Part shown: piece by piece, positions 11,001-22,497 of the stretch | Position numbering within the stretch: position 1 is the first letter of the stretch | Layout: the number at the start of each line of letters is the position of its first letter | Source: Medicago truncatula | Lineage: Eukaryota; Streptophyta; Magnoliopsida; Fabales; Fabaceae | Length of the DNA: 64,000 nt | Direction of reading: 5' to 3' | Assembly (NCBI RefSeq): GCF_003473485.1 | Contig: NC_053045.1 | Location: 57,020,494 to 57,084,493, forward strand | Made by a program: the position numbers and the translations under genes | The notes under the pieces: generated by a model | Database searches by the model: none | Told to the model about the DNA's origin: nothing | Seen by the model: only the letters and a program-made list of their open reading frames with translations

Positions 11001-12473
11001 GCATTCCTGGGTACTACTTTCTCTACTATAGCCGACCTTTGAGGAGTTATTGCTGCAATGAATTAATTGGATAAGCTTCTACAAAATGTGTGGAGCATTT
11101 TTTTAGGCGGGCTACCTCAATGAATTTGTTGCTTCTAATATCCGTATTTATTATTATTTTTAAATTAATGAGTAACTTTTTTTATAATAAAAAAAGTTTC
11201 TTCAAAAGTTATAAAAAAAATGCATTTAAATAATATAAATGAATACATGATTCTTTTCTGTGCAAGAAATATCTATTTTTAAATGATTAAAACACACTCT
11301 TAAAAAATTACAATTAAAATCCATTTTGGTAATTTAACATCTAAAATCAATTTTGATGTAAATTATCCAAACAACATGAGTAGATAAGAATCAAGTTTTG
11401 AAATAATTATCTAAAATGAGTATGGAAATTTAGTTAAATACAATTAAAAGGGTAAGGTAATTTGGTCTTTTAATGTTCAAAATCAATTTTGATTCAAGCT
11501 ATCCAAACAACATCAACTTATATGAATTACTTTTAAGCGAGGTATCCAAACATAACCAATTCACATCAAACTCACTTTTAACCAAAATCAATTCTCTCAA
11601 ACTCAATAATATTAAAATCAATTTTCACCGCCGCCAAACCAAACACACACCAAGCGTGATTGCCTTAACTAAACCTTTAAAGTACCAACACAAATACGAT
11701 AGGAGAGGAGTCACAATCGGAAGATCGTAAGATCCTCCCAAAATTATACATCTAACATATAAAATATATATGTAAGTTGAAAAACAATTTAAAAAACGCC
11801 ACAACTACATCAATAGACAGATAAATCGTATACTTATTAAATTTAAAAATAATATAACATACTATATTTTCTTTGATTATTATTATTATTGTTGTTAATT
11901 TTTTAGTACAAAGATGAAGAATCACATAAATATTATATGCAAAACATACCTGCATACTAGAGGAAAATCTTCTGGTTTGGGAGTATCAGGAGCCAAGAAA
12001 CAAATAAAAGTATCCCTCCAATTGAGCGCTGGTGAGTTAGACAACCCACCAATATTACTATTATAAGTAAAGGGTCCCTTCGGATCTGTTGTATACAAAT
12101 CTTTTTTTACTTCTGGATCCTGCTCATGAAATCTCTTAATACCATCTTTCAATTCCTCAAGAATGTTCAAAGGGATTCCATGATTAACAACCTGAAAAAA
12201 ACCCCATGTTTCACATGCTTCTTTCAATTTGTCAATAATTTTTTGGTGAATAATTGGATCTTTGTTATCAATGTCTGCAAGGTCTATGATAGGAAGAACA
12301 TGGCAATTGTTGTAGGCTATCTCATTTTTGTCTGGTTGATGATGGAAAAAGCTTGGGATCTTCTTAATACCTTCATCAACAAATCCTTTTACACTAGCTT
12401 TTGTTTCATCAAATGCTTTGCGTTCACTCAATATAGAATCAAAGTTAGGCTTGGTTGTATCCGTGGTTCCCAT
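8061..12473 (-). CDS. 2-oxoglutarate/Fe(II)-dependent dioxygenase (ACC-oxidase-homolog type), three exons
   Basis: Exons 12473-11950, 10354-10033 and 8315-8061 join in frame to 366 residues, the usual size for the 1-aminocyclopropane-1-carboxylate-oxidase-homolog group (DOXC class). The N-terminal DIOX_N part contains [10 protein letters not shown] and [14 protein letters not shown]. Exon 2 holds [21 protein letters not shown], whose H and D are the first two iron ligands, then GGLQVLY and VVNVGDLLQ. Exon 3 opens [17 protein letters not shown] (third iron ligand, His) and ends near [13 protein letters not shown]...SHYKI. Intron 1 is GT-AG; intron 2 begins with GC (cag/gcaagt). A TATA box (tataaat) lies at 12542-12536 on the coding strand. 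An in-frame extension upstream of the ATG at 12473 is less likely to be used. These enzymes hydroxylate or demethylate specialised metabolites in the cytosol; the substrate here is unknown. True ACC oxidase is unlikely given the closer match to the homolog group. Confidence 0.9.
8316..10032 (-). other. Intron 2 of the dioxygenase (GC-AG) with repeat debris
   Basis: Donor GC at 10032-10031, acceptor AG just before 8315. Inside, ggactgggataacccg occurs twice, at about 9582 and 9730 (148 bp apart), within a 400-bp GC-richer block (9580-9990) unlike the surrounding AT-rich DNA. This looks like a fragment of a repetitive element, possibly an LTR. Around 8810-9085 lies another AT-rich repeat-like stretch (gtgacgaattcaaaaatttt, followed by several phrases resembling gggcaaaaattac). 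Confidence 0.6.
10355..11949 (-). other. Intron 1 of the dioxygenase with repeat debris
   Basis: GT-AG intron of about 1.6 kb. It contains phrases typical of small hAT-like elements: tgctcgtttggat at ~10759, and a pair of direct repeats (aaaatcaattttgat... ending atccaaacaacat) at ~11341 and ~11478. Ctccctcc at ~10983 is a half MITE end. No protein-coding element is seen. Confidence 0.5.
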
Positions 12474-12535
12474 TTTTCTTATTTTTGCAGTGGCTCTAGA
12501 GCTAAAAAGTGGCCATGTGGGTAGTAGAAGCAAGA

Positions 12536-12542
12536 ATTTATA
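12536..12542 (-). promoter_or_regulatory. TATA box of the dioxygenase gene
   Basis: TATAAAT on the minus strand, 63 bp before the ATG at 12473, in an otherwise A/T-run context. The spacing leaves a leader of about 35 nt. Not tested by any transcript data. Confidence 0.5.
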
Positions 12543-13090
12543 ACAAGTGTGAGTAGATTAGAAGCAATTTTTTATTTTATTTTTTATTTATATGTTACAC
12601 CTAACGGTTATGTATATAATAGATCGAGAGTAATTGAATTTACTAACCTTTCACTCCAATGTTAAATTATCAAGATCTTTTTTACGGAAAAAGGTTAAGA
12701 AAAAAAATGAAAATAAAGAGTTACATAAAGTAAAAAAAGAAAAAGTTAATTTTTGTCCCCATAAAATGATTAAGCGCATGTAAAAGAAAAAGTTGGTTTT
12801 AGTTCTTTTAAAATTTTCTTCACACAATGATCGTATGTAAAATGATTAAAATCGAAATATGATATTTATATTTAAAACATGGGTCATTTAATATATGCTC
12901 TTAAGCGCACATTTAAAAAATTATACACATAGTAAATATTTTTTGAAAAAAAATATAATTTTAAAAAATAAAACATAATAATTTATATATATCCTTGGCG
13001 TGTGTCATTTCCCCCTTAAAAGGAAATAATATAATTTTTTAGCCAAATAATAATACTTATTTTTTTGAGTAAGGAAAATAATACTACTTA
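12543..13090. other. AT-rich intergenic region
   Basis: Long A and T runs. No open frame, RNA gene or repeat with clear ends is seen. Confidence 0.4.
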
Positions 13091-13899
13091 GGCCCTGTTT
13101 GGATTGGCTTATTTTGAGCTTATGTGGGTTTATCTACTCCCATAAACCTTTTTAAAGGTGTTTGGATAAATAAATAAAAATAGCTTATCATAGTTTCATA
13201 AGCTGCTTATGCCATATTTTAACAAACCTAAATTTTCAGCTTACCCTCCGGCTTAACAAGGAGCTTATGAATTTATGTAATCTCCTTCGATTCTCTCCAG
13301 ATCCACTTTTTCAATACATATATTTTAATTATAATGTTAGTTAATTTTGGAAGCGAATGAGTAACAAAATTGCTATATACTTATCTTACTAAATTAACAC
13401 ACGTAACTAAGATTTTTTTTTTTTTTGAAAGAAGATTTTTATTAATTTTTTGTTACGTAACAAAATGAAACTAAATTTTAATATTTTTTCCTATATGAAT
13501 ATTTTTTTATTACGTAACTATATACTTATCTAGTCTTAATTTTGTCTTATATGGATATTGATATTTTTTTAAGGACGAATATTGATTATACTATATATAT
13601 ATAATTATAATTAATATATTATAATATTGTTTTTTTACATCTTGATTAATTTTATCAAAAAAAAATCTTGATATTGTGGTTCGATTCTTTGATTTTTTTT
13701 GTTAAATTAAAAATATTTAAAATTTTGATAATTGCTTATGTAATGTCACATCCAAACACTTCAATTTATATAAGTACTTTTTTGCATACATACTCAAACA
13801 TAAATAACTTATCAAGTATAAGAGCTTATGATATAAGCTCTAATGTTATAAACCATAATGCTATAAGCATCTATATAAGTTGTTTATCCAAACGGGACC
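13091..13899. mobile_element. hAT-like MITE (about 0.8 kb)
   Basis: Left end ggccctgtttggat (13091-13104) matches the reverse complement of the right end atccaaacgggacc (13886-13899) at 12 of 14 positions. The interior repeats words such as agcttatg and ataagc typical of this plant class. No coding capacity. I could not find a convincing target duplication, so the superfamily is tentative. Confidence 0.6.
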
Positions 13900-14058
13900 T
13901 TAATACTTATTGATAGGGGCAAATAATAATAACTGTCACTCCCTTTCATTGTGGCGGTTGTTGATATGTGGGACAAAAACTCATTAAGGGTCGCACCAGA
14001 CCAAAGTTTCCTCATTAATAGAGGCTCCACATTCTGCAATTCTACTTGGTTTTTTCTA

Positions 14059-14252
14059 TCATATGCAAATTTGCATATGTTAAGAAGTTTAAAGTAGTAA
14101 CTTTAACTAGGAATTTGTGTTTTTTATGTTAAATATGTAGCTTTTAATCAATAATTGTTAATTTTCAATAAAAAATTACTACTTTTAGTTACCTTTTTTT
14201 TTTTTGAAGGATACTTTTAGTTATCTTAACATGTGCAATATTGCACATGTTA
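14059..14252. mobile_element. Small inverted-repeat element with palindromic ends
   Basis: The left end is a palindrome (catatgcaaatttgcatatg) followed by ttaag; the right end is cttaa followed by a similar palindrome (catgtgcaatattgcacatg). Inner arms also pair loosely (agtagtaactttaact with actacttttagttac). About 190 bp, no coding capacity, about 360 bp upstream of the UGT start. Possibly a MITE of unnamed type. Confidence 0.5.
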
Positions 14253-14614
14253 GACAAACCCATTCTAATTTAATGAATCAAGCTTATATAGTTGAGAACT
14301 TCATGATTAAGAAACAACGCACGCGGGACACGAGGTTGAATAAAAAAAATATTGACCAACTTGCAAGCATTCATTATACCCTTGATATATCGTTATCGTA
14401 CTCACACATACAATAAACAAACAACATTAATTGATCATGTTAATGCAAATCATCACCCGCTAAGCTAGTTGATGGGCAACCAGAGTTAGGATCCTCTCCA
14501 TTGTTGGACATTAAAAGCAATAGCAGAAACAGTTAATTGCTACAATACCTCTCTCATCATCACGTTCATTCTAATTCATTCATAGTATCCAAACACACAG
14601 AAGACAAGGCAAAG

Positions 14615-16069
14615 ATGATGAATACGGAAGAAGGAGAAGAGAAAGCACTTACCATCTACTTCATACCTTACTTAGCACCTGGCCACATGATCCCTCTATG
14701 CGACATAGCAACTCTCTTTGCCTTACGCCGTCAAAATGTCACCATCATAACCACACCCTCCAATGCTCAAATCCTTGGCAAATCTATTCCTTTAAACCAA
14801 CACCTTCGTATTCACACTGTTCCATTTCCTTCACAAGCAGTAGGCCTCCCCGATGGCGTCGAACCCCTCTTCACCACCACCGACCTCGACAACCTCACCA
14901 AAATCTATCGAGCAGCCACTCTACTCCGACCAACCATCCAACACTTCGTGGAGCAGCACCCACCAGATTGCATCGTGGCTGATTTCATGTATCCTTGGGT
15001 TCATGAACTTGCAAACAAGCTACAAATTCCTAGACTTGCTTTCAACGGTTTCTCTCTGTTTGCTATTTGTGCCATGGAATCTGTTAAAGCACACTCTCTT
15101 TATGAATCTGCTTCTTTTGTAATTCCTCATCTTCCTCATTCTATTGCCATGAATGCAGCACCACCGAAGCAGCTGAGTAAATTATTGGAAGCGCTTCTTG
15201 AGACAGTTTTCAAAAGTAACGGAATCCTTGTCAACAATTTTGCTGAACTTGACGGTGAAGAGTATATCGAACACTACGAGAAAACTACTTGTCACAAAGC
15301 TTGGCATCTTGGTCCAGCTTCTCTTATTCGCAGAACTATTCAAGAGAAGGCTGAGAGAGGAGAAGAGAGTGTTGTGAGTGTGCACGAGTGTTTGAGTTGG
15401 CTTAACTCGAAACAAGATAACTCGGTGGTGTACATATGCTTTGGAAGCCAATGTCATTTTTCGGATAAACAACTTTATGAGATTGCGTGCGGGATTGAAG
15501 CATCGAGTCACGAATTCATATGGGTTGTTCCTGAAAAGAAACGGACGGAGAATGACAATGAAGAGGAGAAAGAAAAATGGTTGCCAAAGGGGTTTGAAGA
15601 GAGAATTATCGGAAAGAAGAAGGCTATGATTATTAAGGGTTGGGCTCCACAGGTTATGATTCTGAGCCACACAGCCGTGGGTGCATTTATGACACATTGT
15701 GGGTGGAATTCCACTGTTGAGGCAGTTAGTGCAGGGGTTCCAATGATCACGTGGCCGATGCATGGAGAACAGTTTTACAATGAGAAGTTGATAACACAGG
15801 TGCATGGGATTGGGGTGGAGGTCGGTGCAACGGAATGGAGCACAACTGGTATTGGGGAAAGAGAGAAGGTGGTTTGGAGGGATAATATTGAGAAGGTTGT
15901 GAAGCGATTGATGGACAGTGGTGATGAAGCTGAGAAAATCAGACAACATGCTCGAGAGTTTGGGGAGAAAGCTAAACATGCAATTAAAGAAGGTGGTTCA
16001 TCTCATTCGAATTTAACAGCTGTGGTTAATTATCTTAAAAGATTGAGGGACAACAAACCTCTAATCTAA
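14615..16069 (+). CDS. UDP-glycosyltransferase, UGT73F-like (copy 1)
   Basis: Intact single-exon gene of 484 residues, the usual length for plant family-1 UGTs. The N-terminal acceptor domain begins IYFIPYLAPGHMIPLCD with catalytic His24; the partner Asp is in DCIVADF (Asp123). The PSPG donor-binding box runs from Trp343 (WAPQ) to Gln386 (HGEQ), with HCGWNS inside; a final Gln is typical of UDP-glucose users. The sequence closely resembles legume UGT73F enzymes such as soybean Sg-1, which glycosylate soyasapogenol saponins, so a triterpene acceptor is plausible but not shown. The ATG at 14615 (or 14618) precedes an EEGEEKAL segment shared with the 42.5 kb copy. It is the only array member on the plus strand. 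The long antisense frame at 15182-15979 is a shadow of its codon use. Confidence 0.93.
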   Translation: MMNTEEGEEKALTIYFIPYLAPGHMIPLCDIATLFALRRQNVTIITTPSNAQILGKSIPLNQHLRIHTVPFPSQAVGLPDGVEPLFTTTDLDNLTKIYRAATLLRPTIQHFVEQHPPDCIVADFMYPWVHELANKLQIPRLAFNGFSLFAICAMESVKAHSLYESASFVIPHLPHSIAMNAAPPKQLSKLLEALLETVFKSNGILVNNFAELDGEEYIEHYEKTTCHKAWHLGPASLIRRTIQEKAERGEESVVSVHECLSWLNSKQDNSVVYICFGSQCHFSDKQLYEIACGIEASSHEFIWVVPEKKRTENDNEEEKEKWLPKGFEERIIGKKKAMIIKGWAPQVMILSHTAVGAFMTHCGWNSTVEAVSAGVPMITWPMHGEQFYNEKLITQVHGIGVEVGATEWSTTGIGEREKVVWRDNIEKVVKRLMDSGDEAEKIRQHAREFGEKAKHAIKEGGSSHSNLTAVVNYLKRLRDNKPLI

Positions 16070-16679
16070 AAGTCATTTTTGTTTATTTATCTATGTGTAT
16101 GACACATAAATGTAGTCTATTATTTTGAGTACTATCCACCAAAAATAAATATCACTTTTTGGTACATAATGGTGAAAAAGGTACCTCTATTGAGAAAATG
16201 AAATTATATCATAAATGACGCTTTGGTATCAAATCGTGAAATTGATTTATACATGAGTTGTGCTATACACAATGAAGAGTTTGTTCACGAAAACACGAGG
16301 ACTTGTGATGTTATGTGTTAAAGGCTGCCACTTTAATCTTTGACTAGTGGAAAACACGGCAACTAGTTGTGAATTAGCCAATCATATGACTTCGCGATAC
16401 TCTCGGGACAATATCTCTCAAGATGTTTAGCATTTTCTTTTATATATCTATATTCTTAAAATACGTGATTTGGTGGAAATCATACTCTAAGGCTATGGTA
16501 CCATTGTATAGCTAGTCAATCAAATGCTCTAAGGTCCATTTGCATAAGCTCAATACCAAACAGACCAAAATCCAGCATTTAGGCTACTTTACTCGCAACA
16601 CACCCCTTCCCTGCGAGAGAGGTGTTCAGAGAAAACATAGACTCATTCAAAATTGAAGAATAACGTCTCCCCCACGTCT
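16070..16679. other. 3' flank of UGT copy 1
   Basis: The first ~150 bases resemble, in opposite orientation, the DNA downstream of the UGT pseudogene (38180-38497). The block at ~16440-16520 (tacgtgatttggtgg...) resembles 41200-41280 reversed. So the duplication that made the inverted copies included this flank. No gene is seen. Confidence 0.6.
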
Positions 16680-17026
16680 TCTGCTGATCTCGTTTGATGC
16701 TCACGATTCCCATGAATCCGTAACCACTGATCCCCCACGTGTGCCACACAACGACTCATGCGTCCTCCAAACTATATAAAGGGGACTCTCACCAGTCCCA
16801 AAGGGTTGATTTTTCTCTACTCTCTTAACTCTCATTCCAAACTCAATACTGACTTGAGCGTCAGAGTGTCTGTAGATACACACTCCGCAGTTTCAGTCGT
16901 AGCTACTGCCCTCAACCACCATACGCTGCATCGGTAGTCACCTTCTGGTCAGGTATGATTAGTTATTAAAAAAGGATGTTGGTCATTGAAAGACCAAATT
17001 GTACTCCCTCCGACTCAAAATAATAT
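16680..17026 (+). repeat. Tandem unit 1: old LTR-like segment with TATA box
   Basis: First of two 347-bp direct repeats. It holds a promoter-like stretch (actatataaagg at ~16770), the phrase ctgacttgagcgt and a pair of complementary words around gtgtctgtagatacac, all typical of plant LTR R/U5 regions. It ends inside the first ~25 bases of a MITE (ctccctccgactcaaaataat). Read as a fossil LTR fragment; the family is uncertain. Confidence 0.7.
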
Positions 17027-17373
17027 TCTGCAGATCTCGTTTGATGGTCACGATTCCCATGAATCTGTAACCACTGAGCCCCCACGTGTGTCACACAACG
17101 ACTCATGCGTCCTCCAAACTATATAAAGTTGACTCTCACTGGTCCCCAAGGGTTGATTTTTCTCTACTCTCTTAACCCTCATTCTAAACTCAATATTGAC
17201 TTGAGCGTTAGAGTGTCTGTAGATACACACTCCGCAGTTCCAGTCGCAGCTATTGCCCTCAACCACCATACGCCGCATTGGTAGTCACCTTCTGGTCAGG
17301 TAAGATTAGTTATTAAAACATGATGTTGGTCATTGGAAGACCAAATTGTACTCCCTCCGACTCAAAATAATAT
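17027..17373 (+). repeat. Tandem unit 2 of the LTR-like segment
   Basis: Second copy, 347 bp from the first, with scattered substitutions (for example actatataaagttg where unit 1 has actatataaagggg). Here the MITE at its right end continues in full. The divergence between units shows that the duplication is not recent. Confidence 0.75.
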
Positions 17374-17612
17374 GCGGTTAAGGTTTATGCACAGTTTTTA
17401 AGGAAATAATTAATTGTGTTCATTTCAATGGTAAAATTAGTACTCCATCATATACTAAAATATCCTTATTATTTGTAGTTAGTGAAGTAATTAAGTTTAA
17501 TGAAATTCAATAAATTAGGGTATAACAGTCGAATACTACACTGATATTCTAAAGTGACAATTATTTTAAGACAGAAAAAATGCTAAAGAGAATTATTTTG
17601 AGACCGAGGGAG
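17349..17612. mobile_element. Stowaway-like MITE (about 260 bp)
   Basis: The left end actccctccgactcaaaat matches the reverse complement of the right end attttgagaccgagggag with two mismatches. AT-rich non-coding interior. The left end is also present, cut off, at the end of the preceding tandem unit (~17001-17026), so this MITE was already in place when the 347-bp unit was duplicated. Confidence 0.75.
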
Positions 17613-18073
17613 CATCATAAATGAGGGTATGCATAATAATCACGAGTCTAACAAATTTCTTTGAGAGGAATCCTCTTCTTAAAATATTTTCTCCAAGAGA
17701 TGTTAAATGGCCTGGTTGCCCGGGTAAAGATCTTCTCCATTTAGCAAAATAAATGGAGAATGCAATTTAGAGAGAGATCGACACATAAAATAGATTGTGG
17801 GTCCTATCATAAAGTGGGTTCCGCTATCATTAATTATTTTTTAGTGTGTCTTTATCTCTTTGAAGGAAAGAAATGGAGAGGATCCTAAGGAAATAAATGG
17901 AGAGGATCCTAACTGCTGTACAATTAACTCAATAAAAATACTCCCTCCTCGCATCTAGTAAACAAACAAGCATAAACCTTCGGTCACTATTATAATAGAA
18001 AATGTAATTTTTAGATTCATTTAATAAATGTTGTATGTGCTCAAATGGAAAAATTCAACTAATAGCAATGTGT
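17613..18073. other. Flank of the nested retroelements, with a half MITE
   Basis: At 17941-18045, ctccctcctcgcatctag...gttgtatgtg resembles the left half of the MITE at 45373, without its right half. A repeated aaatggagaggatcctaa string occurs at ~17871 and ~17894. The last five bases, atgtg (18069-18073), are the left target duplication of the solo LTR. Confidence 0.5.
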
Positions 18074-18243
18074 GATGTAGTATTTTTGCATCAAACAATT
18101 GTAAGTATTTATATCGTCTCCTCAGGGACTAGTGCGATATCGCGGACCGTTCGACACCAAATACCATTCCAAGTTGAAAAGATAATTGGTTGTTTGTTTT
18201 AGTAACTCATTTGCAAACGATAAAATTGAGATTAATAGGGCGT

Positions 18244-21200
18244 TGTTATACCCTGTTTTTGGACCTAAAAATACTGGGCCCAATTTCATTTCGAACTTTG
18301 TCAATTATCAAATTTCAACTGCACAGTTCAAATTGTCTCTGCTTCGCAGTATTTGCAATCACAATTTTACTTATGTTTTTCTTGCATAAAACCTTTCAAA
18401 ATGTCTTTACTTGTCTTGTAAGTCATTCAAAAGTGTCTCTGAATCATTACATTGCTTTTTCTACAGTTTATTTCAAAATTTGCAAAAAAGTCATACAGAA
18501 GGGTATTTTGGTCATTTCCTGCAGTGGGACCCATTTTCATCCTTGTGACTGTCTCTGAGTCTTTTCAAATTCATTTTTAACTTTCCATCAGTAAACCTTG
18601 CTAATTTCATTTCAAACTTGCATCTGAGTCAGTGTCGAGTCATTTTGGCTCTGTTTAGGTCATTTTTAGCCCTAGGGGCATTTTGGTCATTTCACATAAA
18701 ATTTTGACATGGGGAGGTTACTTTGAAGTACCTCATTTAGGCCATTGGTTCGTTTTAGTCCGTTTTGTCAATTTTATTTTTTGTTTCGCTTTACGTTTTT
18801 GTCAGGTTACCAATTTTATTCCAATTTTATTTTTTTTTTATTTTTATTATTATTATTTTGTTTTTTGCATTTTGGTCCCCAGAGAAGTCCAATTTTGCTT
18901 TTTAATCCAGAACCTTTTTTTTTATTTCGCATTTCAGTCCTTTTGGTCATTTGCAGTTTAGTCCCTTAATTTTTCAGTTTTGCAAAAAGGTCCCAAATTG
19001 ATTCTAAGTCCAAGGCCGTGCCATTTCCATACAAATCCAGGTGTCACATTTTCATTGGCTCAAGTGTACACATGTCAACTATATAAACAGTGAGTCAGAA
19101 TCAGAAGCAATGATTACACGCCACATCACAAACACTTTCCAATTTTCTTTCTCATTCTCAAAGATCAAAAACGTAACAATTTTCCAGAATCATCAAGAAC
19201 ATTCAAACCCTAACCGTTTCTGAATCAGTTCAAATCAATCCAAATCAACTCAAATCAGTACAGAATCAACAAGATTTTTGCAATTCTCAGAGATTCTGCA
19301 TCGAATCTTCATCATCGAATTGAATTTCTTCGCAATCCAAAGTGAGAATTCGCCATTGGCGAACTCCAGCACTGATCACGAAGATTTCGAGAGCGTGAAA
19401 AGAAGAAAGAAAGAAACAGAATCCGGACCGGTGAAGAAGAAGAAGAAGAATCACTGATTTATTTTCAGTTTCAAAACCGGAGATCAATAAGCAAAGCCAA
19501 ATCCAAGTGTTTCCGAAGAACTCAACAGAATCTCCATAAAAAACTCAGGTAAAACTCAGAATCCTTCTTCAAAAAGTAATATCACAGTTAAACCTGCAAA
19601 TAGAAAACAGAAAAGTTTCCAGAATCACGAAACAAAACCGTAACTGTAAACACAAAACCTAGATCCATAAGGATCTAGGTTTTGAAAGCAAGAACAAGTA
19701 TCAGAAAAGCCATCAAACGACGAAACGATGTAGATCTTTAAAGATCTAAACGATTTAGTTCAAAAATCAAAATCATTTCAAAACCGTAAAAGTTTTTTCC
19801 AAGATCTACGTCGTTTCAAGCTGTGTATGAGAAAATAATTGCTGGATCCGTGTTTAGGGTTAAAGGACGAATCAATAGATGTAAAAATCATAAGTTTCTG
19901 AAAAATTTCACGGCGGAACCCTAGATCTTCACCGGAGAAGATGAAGTTTCCGGCGACCTATGAAGGTTCCGGCCGGTCCTTCATCCTCTCCGGCGTGCCA
20001 TGCCAGAATCCGGTGAGTTGAGAGAAGAGAGAAGAGAGAGGAGCTTTGAGCTAGAGAGAGAAAGGAAAGTGAAAAATGGAAAAAACCGGAGCCCTTTCCC
20101 TTATATAGCCCGTGAACCGGACCGGTCCAGAACCGGTCCATTTCCCTTTTGTTCCTGGCCGTTTGATCTAGGGTTTTAGGATCCTGGATCAATCGTACGT
20201 CCCCTGTGCATCCGGATCTTTTAAGTTTTGGGCTTTGTTTTGGGCTTAGTTCTTTTTACGTTTTTGTTATTTTCTTGCTATTTGCACTGCCTTTCTTGCT
20301 ATCTGAACCTGTTACTTGCCTACATTTTTTATAGAAATTCCTAAAAAAATTCTTAGTTGTTTCTTGGTATATTTTTGGCATTTTTAGGGTGTTTTCTTGC
20401 ATGTAAAAAATATTAAAATGGCATGAACAAATTTCCATGTGTTTTTACACTTTTGGTATACTTTTTGCTATGTTTTTGTCCTTGATACTTTGATACGTGT
20501 TATGAATAAATGATACCATATCTTATGATGAATATGCCTCTGGACATGTGCTTCTTTTTGCTGTTTTGAATATGATTTTACGGATTTCTTGTTTTACAAG
20601 CAACAAGTGTTTGTTTTAGAGAATAAAGTGTCAAATTTCTCTATGAATTTGGTGTGATACCTTGCTTGCATATGTTTCCATTAATTTCATGTCATGGCTT
20701 GAAACAAAATTTCTTGCAAAATTGCCATGATGTGATGATTATGGGTTACAAGCACCTTTAGGTATCACATCAAAGTTTTTAGGTTTATTGCCACTTTATT
20801 ACCTTTTCTTTGCCATTTTTATGCATTTCCTTTTGATTACTTCCTACTATTGTGTGCTTTATGATTACTAACCATTTCATCTCATGTGCCATACATTTCA
20901 TAGCATTCCACCACTCTCTCCACTTTCTTTAGCTTAGCATTTATTTTTATTTTTGTTGCAAGTTTTAATTCACTTGGTAATGTAATTTGTTATCATTGGT
21001 TTGTAGCTTGGCAAAGGGGCCATAGAATGTATTTAGGCAATTTTTGTAATATGGACTATGGACACTATGACGCACCGACACGCACACACTCACCTTAGAT
21101 GTATGCATAGGATTGTATGGTTAAATAAGCGTTTAGGTTTTAAACACTTAGGGAAAATCCATCTTTTTCAAAAAAATAATAATTGAACTTCACTTCAAAA

Positions 21201-21792
21201 ATTTTCATAATAAGTATGAAGTCAACACTTCATTTTTTTTCCTTTCTTTCTTTTTTTCTTAAGAAAAATTCAATTCATCTTAATCATTTAGACTTTCTTT
21301 CTAATCACTAATCAAACCTCACCTTTTTTTTGCTAAATCTAATGCTCATGAAGCCTCCCAATCTCCTTCTTCAAAACCTTTTTTTTTCAAAACTTAAAAT
21401 CAAACAATTAAAACAAAAGAAAAACAAGTCTTTTTTAGCAAGAACTACGCCGGTTTTGATCCCGTAAAACGGTACGTAGGCAATGAGTCAAAACTCATCC
21501 AAGCCGAAATAAAATCAAAGTCTTACAATCTCTCCCCCCATTCTTAACTAAATAAACCTCCCATTTTCAAAAGTAAGTAAAAATAAGCGTGAATATAGAC
21601 TTAGGAAAACGGCTCCTATAGAGGACTATAGTTACTCCGGGTGCCTAACACCTTCCCGTAGTAAAACCGACCCCCGAACTTAGAATCTAAGGGTTTTTCT
21701 CAATTTTGCCCTTCCCAAGAAAAAATAGAGATATCAACGGTCGAAAGGTACAAGTTCAATTAATGGCTTGGCACCCAAAAACCATGATAACA
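18244..21792 (+). repeat. Ogre 5' LTR (3549 bp)
   Basis: Starts tgttatacc and ends gataaca. A sense TATA box (ctatataaac, 19079-19088) with an attggct CAAT-like motif just upstream marks the U3 promoter. A strong TATA-like site on the opposite strand lies at 20108-20099. Small open frames within it are repeated identically in the 3' LTR and are not genes. Confidence 0.95.
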
Positions 21793-22497
21793 GAAATGGC
21801 GACTTCACTGGGGATACTTTTTAGCGGGTTGCGCCTAGTTTTCCTTAGTTTATATTTACGCTTTGTTTTATTGCTTACATATGTGAATACTTGTTTATTT
21901 TCATTTGACGTGTGGGGTGAGAATATCAAAAGTCCTATACCTGGGCTGAGTGAACTTATGTTTAGGTAGAGATATAATCGACAATTCGATCCGGGGGTTG
22001 CCTCGTGTATTGGATTATGCGATCAATCTCACATAGCTGAGGCATTTTGAAGGTGATATTGTCGGCGTGTGTTGTCATGCTTAGGCACTTCACTTTCAAT
22101 TGTTCGACGAAGCTATGAACCGTAGTTACCAAACCCATCCTAGCCTTCTTAGGACGTAGTGCGGTGGCTAAATTGAGTGTTGTCTCAAACTTTAGTCGTC
22201 ACGTGATACTACACTCAAACTAAACCTTCTCACAAATAATCATGGAACGGGTGTCGTCCTGTACTACCATGATATATGTGAGAGAGGTTGCAGTTTGGGA
22301 ACTGTGTTAGAACCTTGGTTACTACTATCTAAAGCCTTAGTTCACCGGACGCCGTGTCCATCCGTGGCCCCGTTACTTTGAAACCCAATCCACTTTTAAC
22401 AACACAATCATGCATACATGCATTCATGCATAAACATTTTTCATGCATTCATCGAAGGACTTAAACAAATGGAAATTTTTTGTAAATAATCACAGGT

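Noticed and set aside
14537-14614. Extended N-terminus of UGT copy 1
   Set aside because: The extension opens with TTG, not ATG, and is not shared by the other copies.
15182-15979. 265-codon open frame on the minus strand
   Set aside because: It lies wholly antisense to UGT copy 1, has no motifs, and similar antisense frames appear opposite the other UGT copies, so it is a codon-usage shadow.
18683-20438. Several 60-92 codon frames, repeated at 33873-35628
   Set aside because: They are inside the two LTRs, identical in both, AT-driven, and lack protein-like composition.
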